Below, piece by piece: positions 6,319 through 12,557 of a stretch of DNA of 12,557 nucleotides. The notes beneath the pieces are model-generated. The model saw only the letters and a program-made list of their open reading frames with translations. It was not told the origin of the DNA and did no database searches. This DNA comes from Flammeovirgaceae bacterium. GTDB lineage: Bacteria > Bacteroidota > Bacteroidia > Cytophagales > Cyclobacteriaceae. Location of the stretch: assembly GCA_022616575.1 (NCBI GenBank), contig JAKEEN010000215.1, positions 1 through 12,557 of the forward strand. Direction: 5' to 3'. The translations under genes and the position numbers were made by a program. Numbering within the stretch: position 1 is the first letter of the stretch; each line of letters begins with the position of its first letter.

Positions 6319-7959
6319 ATGAAGAAACTACTAATTCTATTTTTTACTTGTTGCTCACTTTCTCTTATCGCCCAACCTTCACCAAAACCAAAACTGGTTG
6401 TTGGGGTAGTAGTTGACCAAATGCGGCAGGAATATCTTTACCGGTATGAGTCCAAATTTTCAACAAACGGATTCAGGCGACTGATGAATGACGGGTTTGT
6501 GTTGAAGAATGCACACTATAATTATACGCCAACATCTACAGGTCCGGGCCATGCTTCGATTTATACAGGCACAACACCTGCAGTTCATGGAATTATGGGC
6601 AATGACTTTTATGATAAAAAGTTGAAGAAAAAAATCAACTGTGTGGAAGATAATTCGCAAAAACTGATTGGGGTTGAGACAGGCGAACGGAATGTTTCTC
6701 CATGGAGGTTACTTTCAACAACAATCACCGATGAGATGAAAATATTTTCTCAAAAGAAGTCCAAAGTAATCGGGGTTTCCATGAAGGACAGGGGTGCAGT
6801 TTTACCGGCAGGTCACATGCCTGATGGTGCCTACTGGATGGATAAAGAGACCGGCAAAATGATTACAAGCACCTGGTACAAGAAGGAGTTGCCCGCATGG
6901 GTCACAAAATTTAATGATCAAAAAATTCCGGATAAATTCTTAGAACAAACCTGGAATCTAAAGCTGCCTGTTTCAGAATATACAGAGAGCATGACGGATA
7001 ATAATCCCTATGAAATAAAGGTGAAAGGTAAAACGTCCCCCACGTTTCCGTACAACCTGAAAACCTTAGGCGCTGAGAATGGAAAGTATCTGCTCTTTGA
7101 ACAAACGCCTTTTGGGAACGATTTTATTTTTCAATTCACAAAGGCTGCCATTGAAGCAGAAGAACTTGGTAAAGATGAATCGCCAGATTTTTTGGCTGTG
7201 AGTTTTTCGAGCACCGACCTTTTAGCTCATGAGGTTGGGCCTCAGGCAGTCGAAACGGAAGATATGTACCTCAAACTGGATGAAACTCTTTCTTTGTTTC
7301 TTAAGATGCTTGACGAGAAAGTAGGAAAAGAAAACTATACATTGTTTTTAACTTCAGACCATGGTGTAGCTGAAAACCCGCAATACCTGCGCGACAATAA
7401 AATAACTGCAGGGTATTTTAGTCACAATAAGTTGAAAGCAGATTTGAATGAGTATCTCAGCAAATTTTTTAACAGCACTGAATTAGTTGAACATGTAAGC
7501 AACTTTCAGGTGTTCTTCAACCAGGATTTATTTACTGGGAATTTGCAAAGTGCGGGCATCGATATGATGATTGCCTATGAATTGACCGTGAAATTCTTAT
7601 TGAATTATGAAGGGGTTGCCAATGCATTTCCGCAAACCGTGCTTCGTAATGGAGATTATGGAGAAAAAGGGTATAAGGGAATGCTGATCAGAGGTTTTCA
7701 CCCGAAGCGTTCGGGGGATGTTGTTTTTTATTTGGAACCGGGTTGGATTCATCGAGGACTGATTCAAGGAACCGATCATGGCTCCCCCTATTCTTATGAT
7801 ACACACGTACCTGTAATCTTCTATGGCAACGGAATTAAAAAAGGGTCATCAACTGAGTTCCACACCATAACAGATATTGCTCCAACCATCTCAACATTAT
7901 TGAAAATCAAATTTCCAAGCGGGTGTACAGGTCAGCCCATAAAAGAATTATTCAATTAA
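6319..7959 (+). CDS. pafA: PafA-type secreted alkaline phosphatase
   Basis: The product is a 546-residue member of the alkaline phosphatase superfamily, the same length I recall for Elizabethkingia PafA. A signal peptide (KKLLILFFTCCSLSLIA, cleavage before Gln19) sends it to the periplasm or outside. Metal and active-site residues can be placed against PafA: Asp33 (VVVDQM), nucleophile Thr74 (TSTGPGHAS), Asn95 (GNDFYD), Lys156 and Arg158 (MKDRG), Asp300 and His304 (STDLLAHE), Asp347-His348 (SDHG) and His487 (TDHGSP). The full set implies a two-zinc phosphate monoesterase that releases inorganic phosphate from organic phosphate esters. PafA enzymes of Bacteroidota are known to work without strong product inhibition by phosphate. 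I chose ATG 6319 over GTG 6253, because only the former begins with a clean signal peptide; the longer form would overlap the previous gene by 11 bases. The gap to the upstream gene is 55 bases, so co-transcription is possible. Confidence 0.92.
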   Translation: MKKLLILFFTCCSLSLIAQPSPKPKLVVGVVVDQMRQEYLYRYESKFSTNGFRRLMNDGFVLKNAHYNYTPTSTGPGHASIYTGTTPAVHGIMGNDFYDKKLKKKINCVEDNSQKLIGVETGERNVSPWRLLSTTITDEMKIFSQKKSKVIGVSMKDRGAVLPAGHMPDGAYWMDKETGKMITSTWYKKELPAWVTKFNDQKIPDKFLEQTWNLKLPVSEYTESMTDNNPYEIKVKGKTSPTFPYNLKTLGAENGKYLLFEQTPFGNDFIFQFTKAAIEAEELGKDESPDFLAVSFSSTDLLAHEVGPQAVETEDMYLKLDETLSLFLKMLDEKVGKENYTLFLTSDHGVAENPQYLRDNKITAGYFSHNKLKADLNEYLSKFFNSTELVEHVSNFQVFFNQDLFTGNLQSAGIDMMIAYELTVKFLLNYEGVANAFPQTVLRNGDYGEKGYKGMLIRGFHPKRSGDVVFYLEPGWIHRGLIQGTDHGSPYSYDTHVPVIFYGNGIKKGSSTEFHTITDIAPTISTLLKIKFPSGCTGQPIKELFN

Positions 7960-7975
7960 AATAGAGGGTAATCTG

Positions 7976-7988
7976 CAGTCGAAGACTG
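7976..7988 (+). terminator. Weak hairpin after pafA
   Basis: CAGTC (7976-7980) and GACTG (7984-7988) pair around a GAA loop, 16 bases after the pafA stop. An A/T-rich run (ATATAAAAAATTTT) follows only about 12 bases later. The stem is short and the T-run is displaced, so this is at best a weak transcription end. The rest of the 106-base gap before the permease holds only a candidate promoter. Confidence 0.25.
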
Positions 7989-8011
7989 ACATCTACCACA
8001 TATAAAAAATT

Positions 8012-8043
8012 TTCTGTCAATCAATCTGAAATCCCTATCTTCA
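8012..8043 (+). promoter_or_regulatory. Weak candidate promoter of the amino acid permease
   Basis: TTCTG at 8012-8016 and TATCTTCA at 8036-8043 are 19 bases apart, which is the correct Bacteroidota spacing. Each box differs from TTTG or TAnnTTTG in one or two bases. The expected start would leave a leader of about 18 bases before ATG 8066. Position and spacing support it; the box sequences are weak. Confidence 0.3.
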
Positions 8044-8065
8044 AAACTTTTAATCGAGATAGGCA

Positions 8066-9475
8066 ATGACTGAAACAAAATTCAAACCCGTTTTAGGACT
8101 GTGGGATGGCACCATGCTGGTTGCAGGTTCTATGATCGGCTCCGGTATTTTTATTGTGAGTGCAGACATTGTTAGAAATGTGGGCAGTGCCGGATGGCTC
8201 GTGGCTGTGTGGGCTATCACTGGATTCATGACCATTACAGCGGCAGTGAGTTATGGTGAATTAAGTGGCATGTTTCCGAAAGCGGGTGGTCAATATGTTT
8301 ACCTGAAAGAATCCTACAATTCACTTATCGCATTTTTATACGGCTGGAGTTTTTTCGCGGTCATTCAAACAGGCACCATTGCTGCAGTAGGTGTGGCATT
8401 CTCAAAGTTCACCGCTTATCTGGTGCCAGGAGTGAGTGAAGATTTGGTATTATTTAGTATAGGGTCATTTAAAGTTTCTCCGGCCCAGATACTTTCCATC
8501 TTTACGATTGTACTGCTGACCTACATTAATTCAAGAGGTGTAAAAGGAGGGAAGACCATTCAAACAACCCTAACCGTAACTAAAATTGTAAGCTTGTTTG
8601 GTCTGATAGTATTTGGTTTGATTATGATGAAACCGGATGTCTGGAACAGTAACTGGGAGAATGCATGGAGCCTGCAAAAATTAAATGCCGATGGATCTTT
8701 CAGTTCCTATTTAACCATTGCGGCTTTAGGCGCGATTGCCTCAGCGATGGTGGGGTCTGTGTTCAGCAGTGATGCCTGGAACAGCGTAACCTTTATTGCT
8801 GGTGAAATGAAAAACCCTCAGCGAAACATTGGCATGAGCTTGTTCCTAGGAACCCTCATTGTAACGTTCATTTACGTAACGGCCAATTTGATGTACACTT
8901 CTGTGTTGCCTTTGCAGGAGATTGGGTTTGCAGAAAAAGATCGGGTAGGTGTTGCGGCCTCCAATGTAATTTTTGGAAATATTGGTACCGTGATTATTGC
9001 GTTGATGATTATGGTCTCAACCTTTGGTTGTAACAACGGCTTGATTTTAGCCGGAGCGCGGGTGTATTACACAATGGCCAAAGATGGATTATTTTTTAAG
9101 CAGGCAGGTGCACTTAACAATTTTGCAGTGCCTCAATGGGCGCTATGGGTGCAATGTGTTTTAGCTTCAGCCTGGTGTTTAAGCGGCAAGTATGGCGATT
9201 TACTTGACATGGTTTCATTTGTGGTTGTGTTGTTTTATATGCTCACTATCCTCGGTATATTTATTTTGAGAAAGAAAAGACCGGAAGCAGAGAGACCTTA
9301 TAAAGCATTCGGCTATCCAATATTGCCTGTCATTTATATCGTGATGGGTATTACATTCTGTGTGTTGCTGATTGTATTCAAACCGACCTACACATGGCCA
9401 GGATTGATTATTACCTTAATTGGTATTCCAATCTATTACTTCGTACTGAAGGGCGGTAAGAAAGATCAAAGCTGA
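8066..9475 (+). CDS. APC-superfamily amino acid permease
   Basis: This 469-residue inner-membrane transporter has about 12 hydrophobic segments by eye. The first carries the APC signature GSMIGSGIFIVS (GSGIF at 25-29), the unwound helix 1 that binds the substrate amino group in this superfamily. TM2-3 (ITAAVSYGELSGMFPKAGGQYVYLKE) and the segment SSDAWNSVTFIAGEMKNPQRNI (about 231-252) are typical of the LAT/AAT-like amino acid exchangers and transporters. It probably moves neutral or other amino acids across the cytoplasmic membrane; the substrate cannot be read. The C-terminal tail is short and basic (KGGKKDQS). It stands alone, with no periplasmic binding protein or metabolic partner beside it. 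Its last 10 bases overlap the 3' end of the convergent reductase gene. Confidence 0.92.
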   Translation: MTETKFKPVLGLWDGTMLVAGSMIGSGIFIVSADIVRNVGSAGWLVAVWAITGFMTITAAVSYGELSGMFPKAGGQYVYLKESYNSLIAFLYGWSFFAVIQTGTIAAVGVAFSKFTAYLVPGVSEDLVLFSIGSFKVSPAQILSIFTIVLLTYINSRGVKGGKTIQTTLTVTKIVSLFGLIVFGLIMMKPDVWNSNWENAWSLQKLNADGSFSSYLTIAALGAIASAMVGSVFSSDAWNSVTFIAGEMKNPQRNIGMSLFLGTLIVTFIYVTANLMYTSVLPLQEIGFAEKDRVGVAASNVIFGNIGTVIIALMIMVSTFGCNNGLILAGARVYYTMAKDGLFFKQAGALNNFAVPQWALWVQCVLASAWCLSGKYGDLLDMVSFVVVLFYMLTILGIFILRKKRPEAERPYKAFGYPILPVIYIVMGITFCVLLIVFKPTYTWPGLIITLIGIPIYYFVLKGGKKDQS

Positions 9476-10356
9476 GACTGAAGAATGGCTAACCCTTGTT
9501 GAAAAGAGTGAGGCTCGTAGCCTAACTCTTTTTTTGCTTTGTCAATGATGAACCCTGTTTTTAAAGGTCTGGCTGCTGGTTGCTTAAATTGGGTCGAATC
9601 AGTTGCTCTGATCAGATTTTTATCGAGCTTGAAAAATTCTGCAGTCATGATTGCAATATCGAAGGGAGAAAGAAAATCCTTTCCTGAGATGTTATAAATT
9701 CCTTTTGCATTCTTAGTTGCTACCAGGTAGCAGCCTATTGCTAAATCTTCAGCAAGGGTAGGGGTGCGCCATTGATCATTCACCACACTAATTGTTTTTC
9801 TTTCTTCCAGGCTTTTCTTTACCCACAGTACAATATTAGAGCGGCTCATGTCTGATGAAATACCAAACACTAATACGGTTCTGAGTATACACCAGTCTAA
9901 TTTGCTTTGTTGAATAATTTTCTCTGCAGCCAACTTACTTTCTCCGTAGTAGTTTACAGGATTTGGTTTTTCATTTTCATCCAGGGGGCCATGAGTTCCA
10001 TCGAAAATAAAATCAGTGGAAACATGAATGAGCCTGATCGAATTTTTTTCGCAGGCATCAACTAAATACTGAACAGACTCCACATTGGCCTTCCAACAGG
10101 CTTCACGCTGCAGTTCGCACGCATCTACGTTTGTCATGGCTGCTGTGTTGATGATCACATCAGGCTGGGTTTGTTGGATGACATGATCTACCTCGCGCTG
10201 ATTAGAAATATCAAGAGGAAAAAATGAACCTCGCTGCAGCGGAACAGAAAGGGCTCCTCTCGCTGTAGCAACCAGATCAATCTGATTATCTTTTGCTAAT
10301 AGCTGAGTAAGCTTTTGACCTAAGAGTCCATTAGCGCCTGTAATGAGAATCTTCAT
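9466..10356 (-). CDS. RmlD-like extended SDR reductase
   Basis: This 296-residue cytosolic NAD(P)-dependent reductase belongs to the dTDP-4-dehydrorhamnose reductase (RmlD) branch of extended short-chain dehydrogenases. The Rossmann glycine motif GANGLLG lies at 7-13. NTAAMTNVDACE (70-81) and HVSTDFIFDG (111-120) are RmlD signatures, and the catalytic Tyr137-x3-Lys141 pair lies in YYGESK. In rhamnose synthesis such an enzyme makes dTDP-L-rhamnose. However, rmlA, rmlB and rmlC are not beside it, so the substrate is open, and MAT2B-like or other nucleotide-sugar roles are alternatives. It lies 91 bases downstream of the prolyl isomerase on the same strand and could be the last gene of that transcript. 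I see no convincing own promoter or ribosome binding site. Its 3' end overlaps the permease by 10 bases. Confidence 0.88.
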   Translation of the reverse strand: MKILITGANGLLGQKLTQLLAKDNQIDLVATARGALSVPLQRGSFFPLDISNQREVDHVIQQTQPDVIINTAAMTNVDACELQREACWKANVESVQYLVDACEKNSIRLIHVSTDFIFDGTHGPLDENEKPNPVNYYGESKLAAEKIIQQSKLDWCILRTVLVFGISSDMSRSNIVLWVKKSLEERKTISVVNDQWRTPTLAEDLAIGCYLVATKNAKGIYNISGKDFLSPFDIAIMTAEFFKLDKNLIRATDSTQFKQPAARPLKTGFIIDKAKKELGYEPHSFQQGLAILQSQL

Positions 10357-10447
10357 GAGGAGTGAGGAATATTCTTAGTTGATCGCTTCATTTGCGACTT
10401 TGTGCCATTGCGGTAAAGTATTAGCTACAATTATTCTATTTTTGATC

Positions 10448-11308
10448 TTACTTTGAATCCGGAAATTTATACCCGTACTCTTTCTCGATTTTCTTTTTCG
10501 ACATTTCTTCCACAGTTACAAACATGCGAATATCTTCCGTTGGCCTGTCCGCACGGTCTTTAGGTAGAGATGCAATTTTGTCGATCACTTCCAGTCCTTT
10601 AATTACTTTTCCAAATACGGTGTATTGATCATCTAAATGAGGCGCACCGCCTACGGTGGTATAGGCTTTGAGACGTTCGGGGGCAACAGTTTTTTCTGTA
10701 CTGATGCCGGTTGATTTTTCAACGCGTGGTTTCAAACTCATAAATTTTTTCTGATAACCATCCATATCACCCGATTGATATAAAGTTACCATCGAATCGT
10801 AGGCAGGTTTATTTGTTGGGTTGGCGAAGAATTGCTGCATCGCCATGTTCAACTTATTTTGATCCACTTTTAAATCTGCTTCTTTATATGGTACGCCCTG
10901 AACGATATAAAATTGACTTCCACTCGATGCTTTCTGTGGATTTACATTATCGCCCATGCGCGCAGCAGAAAGCGCACCTTTTTCGTGAAAGTATTGGGGT
11001 ACAAATTCTGCATCAACCGTGTAACCAGGGCCACCGGTTCCCAAATGCTCGCCCGGCTTGGCCTTTTTGGAATTTGGGTCTCCACCCTGAATCATGAAGC
11101 CCTCAATACACCGGTGAAAAAGTAGGCTGTCAAAATATTTCTCTTTGGCCAGTTTTATAAAATTCTCTTTATGTTTCGGAGTTTCATCATATAAAATAGC
11201 CACCATATCGCCATACTGGGTTTTGATGGTTACTACATAATCTTTGTTTTGTGCGCACCCCGTTACAATAAGCGAAATCAGCAAAAATGACGTAAGAATC
11301 TTGTTCAT
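10448..11308 (-). CDS. Cyclophilin-type peptidyl-prolyl isomerase lipoprotein
   Basis: The product has 286 residues with a lipoprotein signal peptide. The lipobox VTGC places the acylated Cys at 18, so the mature protein is membrane-anchored in the envelope. The cyclophilin fold is clear: FHRCIEGFMIQGGDP (64-78, with catalytic Arg66 and Gln74), then LSAARMGD (113-120), GSQFYIV (130-136), and PHLDDQYTVFGKVIKGLEVID (about 223-243). It catalyses cis-trans isomerisation of Xaa-Pro bonds during folding of exported proteins. Between QFYIV and PHLDD lie about 80 extra residues, mostly helical, where a standard bacterial cyclophilin of about 165 residues has a short loop. I have seen similar inserts in Bacteroidota homologues, so this is a family variant rather than a fusion artefact. 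The C-terminal helix (MSKKKIEKEYGYKF) is also typical. It lies 38 bases after hemC. Confidence 0.93.
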   Translation of the reverse strand: MNKILTSFLLISLIVTGCAQNKDYVVTIKTQYGDMVAILYDETPKHKENFIKLAKEKYFDSLLFHRCIEGFMIQGGDPNSKKAKPGEHLGTGGPGYTVDAEFVPQYFHEKGALSAARMGDNVNPQKASSGSQFYIVQGVPYKEADLKVDQNKLNMAMQQFFANPTNKPAYDSMVTLYQSGDMDGYQKKFMSLKPRVEKSTGISTEKTVAPERLKAYTTVGGAPHLDDQYTVFGKVIKGLEVIDKIASLPKDRADRPTEDIRMFVTVEEMSKKKIEKEYGYKFPDSK

Positions 11309-11324
11309 AGAATTTTAATTGCCG

Positions 11325-11332
11325 CAAAAATA
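11325..11332 (-). promoter_or_regulatory. -7 promoter element of the prolyl isomerase gene
   Basis: On the minus strand TATTTTTG (11332-11325) matches TAnnTTTG exactly inside the 38-base gap between hemC and the isomerase. The predicted start near 11320 would give a leader of roughly 12 bases before ATG 11308. No clear TTTG lies at the -33 position (it would fall at the hemC stop). The element could supplement read-through from hemC. Confidence 0.4.
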
Positions 11333-11346
11333 AAACTTATTCTCAA

Positions 11347-12285
11347 TTAAAAACTTTCGGCCATAGAATGGCGAATAGAGGTTAGAATGTCCTTGCCACC
11401 ATTATCGAGTACTTCGAATGCGGCCAGTCGGCCCAGTTCTTTGGCATCTTCGGGGTTACCAGAGCGCTTCGATTTTGAAATTCGCTGCCCATCCAATGAA
11501 ATAATCCCCGCTTTAATAGTGATCATAGTGCCTTCAAAATGGGCATAGCCAAAGGCAGGGATGCTGCAACCGCCCTGCAGGGTTTTTAGGAACGATCGCT
11601 CTGCGCGAATGCATACTTCCGATTCGGTATGGTTCACAAATTTTTGAATGGCTTCCTTTTTTTGAAAATCTAACTTACGGTGGCATTCAACGGCTAAACT
11701 CCCCTGCCCGACAGCCGGTACAAAGTAACTAGTCTCAATTTTTTCTACAATCAAATCCTCATAGCCCATTCGGTAAACCCCCGCGAAGGCAAGGATCAAT
11801 GCATCACATTCGCCTTCTTCCAACTTGCGCAACCGGGTTTGAAGATTTCCACGCACGGATACTGCTTGCGCCTGCGGATAAAAATGTTTTAAAAAGGCGA
11901 CTCTTCGTGTTGCTGAAGTACCGACCCGGATGCCCGCTGCTGATAAATCAAAATTTTTATTAAAGCTGACCACTACATCGTTTACTGATTCGCGTTCAGT
12001 GAAAGCAATCAATTCAAGTTCTTCGTGGAGTTCTGAAGAAAGGTCTTTGGCGCTGTGGACAGCAATATCGATGGAGCTATCCAAAAGTTTAGCTTCAATC
12101 TCTTCTGTAAAAACTCCTTTATTTCCGATTTTGGCGATGCTTACATCCAGTATTTTGTCTCCCCGTGTTTCAATGGGTACAATCTCCGTTAAAAATCCGG
12201 AGGGTCTAAGAAGTTGGGCAACAAAATCAGCTTGCCATAGAGCCAGCTTGCTGCTGCGTGTACCGATACGAATGGTTTGACTCAT
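11347..12285 (-). CDS. hemC: Hydroxymethylbilane synthase (porphobilinogen deaminase)
   Basis: This cytosolic enzyme of 312 residues, the normal family length, joins four porphobilinogen molecules into hydroxymethylbilane for haem and other tetrapyrroles. Visible signatures are RIGTRSSKLALWQA (6-19), the K..NKGVFTEEIE region (52-64) and HSAKDLS (77-83, with catalytic Asp81). Others are GTSATRR (122-128), VRGNLQTRLRKL (144-155) and VGQGSLAVE (192-200). The cofactor-binding Cys240 lies in LQGGCSIPAFGY, where the dipyrromethane is attached by a thioether. All key residues are intact. It lies between the probable delta' gene (95-base gap) and the prolyl isomerase (38-base gap), all on the minus strand. 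No other hem gene is in the window. ATG 12285 directly begins the conserved N-terminus. Confidence 0.97.
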   Translation of the reverse strand: MSQTIRIGTRSSKLALWQADFVAQLLRPSGFLTEIVPIETRGDKILDVSIAKIGNKGVFTEEIEAKLLDSSIDIAVHSAKDLSSELHEELELIAFTERESVNDVVVSFNKNFDLSAAGIRVGTSATRRVAFLKHFYPQAQAVSVRGNLQTRLRKLEEGECDALILAFAGVYRMGYEDLIVEKIETSYFVPAVGQGSLAVECHRKLDFQKKEAIQKFVNHTESEVCIRAERSFLKTLQGGCSIPAFGYAHFEGTMITIKAGIISLDGQRISKSKRSGNPEDAKELGRLAAFEVLDNGGKDILTSIRHSMAESF

Positions 12286-12305
12286 GCCTTAAGATAATAA
12301 TATCC

Positions 12306-12326
12306 GTTAATAGTTAATAGTTAATC
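12306..12326. repeat. Three tandem 7-base units upstream of hemC
   Basis: GTTAATA occurs at 12306-12312 and 12313-12319, followed by GTTAATC at 12320-12326. They lie about 20-40 bases before the hemC start in an A/T-rich 95-base gap. They may be a slippage-made microsatellite or an A/T-rich leader element; no function is shown. The remainder of the gap contains CACCTTTG on the minus strand (12348-12341), a one-mismatch -7 box without a well-spaced -33 box. Confidence 0.6.
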
Positions 12327-12380
12327 GAGGGAGTGTGCAAAGGTGTGTTATTACCGATAAACGAGTTAACAAATAACAAA

Positions 12381-12557
12381 TCAGGGATTTATGGTTTTTG
12401 AAAGTTGAAGCGACAGATCCATAAAAATCATTTTCGCGCTTCCGTTGCGTTCTAAATGGTAGGCCGAATCATTCATTAAGGAATAAGAGCGATCAATTTT
12501 ATCAACATCTAATGACTTGCTAAACTTTGAAATAAATTCAAGTTCATCTGCCTGAAC
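12381..12557 (-). CDS. holB: Probable DNA polymerase III delta' subunit, C-terminal end
   Basis: An open frame enters from the right edge on the minus strand and ends at TGA 12383-12381, giving 58 residues. The readable part (EFISKFSKSL, then MNDSAYHLERNGSAKMIFMD, then LSLQLSKTINP) resembles the C-terminal collar domain of Bacteroidota delta' clamp-loader subunits. These carry a NDA.YHIERN.N.K.LF.DLSL pattern (from memory, not a search). The AAA+ ATPase part and the start codon lie outside the window. In that role it would help load the sliding clamp during chromosome replication. The alternative is an unrelated protein with a chance helical match, since only 58 residues are visible. No terminator follows, so it may run into hemC. 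Confidence 0.65.
   Translation of the reverse strand, partial: VQADELEFISKFSKSLDVDKIDRSYSLMNDSAYHLERNGSAKMIFMDLSLQLSKTINP

Noticed and set aside
10813..11125. Two overlapping plus-strand open frames opposite the cyclophilin gene
   Set aside because: They lie antisense to conserved cyclophilin motifs in two frames, as expected for chance open frames.
11930..12280. 116-codon open frame on the plus strand opposite hemC
   Set aside because: It is a serine/leucine-rich shadow of hemC with no promoter and no family resemblance.
1..12557. Mobile element, CRISPR, tRNA/rRNA, toxin-antitoxin or defence-system content
   Set aside because: No transposase or integrase motifs, no regularly spaced repeats, no cloverleaf with CCA, and no small gene pairs were seen. 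Every long frame is accounted for by the listed genes.

Overview
The window reads as a chromosomal, mostly housekeeping stretch from a member of the Bacteroidota, probably a Cytophagales-type environmental bacterium. This rests on several signs: short promoter elements of the TAnnTTTG type, a lack of clear Shine-Dalgarno sequences, a PafA-type alkaline phosphatase, a WG-repeat secreted protein, a lipoprotein cyclophilin with an internal insert, and a DNA polymerase III delta'-like C-terminus of the Bacteroidota kind. Genus-level placement is not possible from sequence reading alone.

Layout, left to right. Positions 1-46 hold nothing recognisable. An intrinsic terminator (47-80) ends an upstream plus-strand transcript and is followed at once by a promoter element for an ALDH7/antiquitin-type aldehyde dehydrogenase (116-1657). 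A stand-alone receiver-domain response regulator (1717-2124) follows and meets, with overlapping stop codons, an unrecognised 487-residue all-helical protein on the minus strand (2121-3584). The divergent gap 3585-3686 carries promoters for both sides. To its right lie a large secreted TPR/WG-repeat protein (3687-6263), a secreted PafA-like alkaline phosphatase (6319-7959) and an APC-family amino acid permease (8066-9475), all on the plus strand.

The right third is entirely minus strand. In transcription order it holds the C-terminal end of a probable DNA polymerase III delta' subunit (12557-12381), hemC (12285-11347), a cyclophilin-type prolyl isomerase lipoprotein (11308-10448) and an RmlD-like extended SDR reductase (10356-9466). 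The last gene overlaps the 3' end of the permease by 10 bases.

The genes do not form one obvious pathway. The left and middle parts combine catabolism (semialdehyde oxidation, amino acid uptake), phosphate scavenging and envelope functions. The right part is core metabolism and protein folding. I found no mobile element, CRISPR array, RNA gene, toxin-antitoxin pair or defence cassette. The least explained items are the 487-residue helical protein, which lies tail to tail with an orphan response regulator, and the TPR/WG secreted protein, whose start region looks leaderless.
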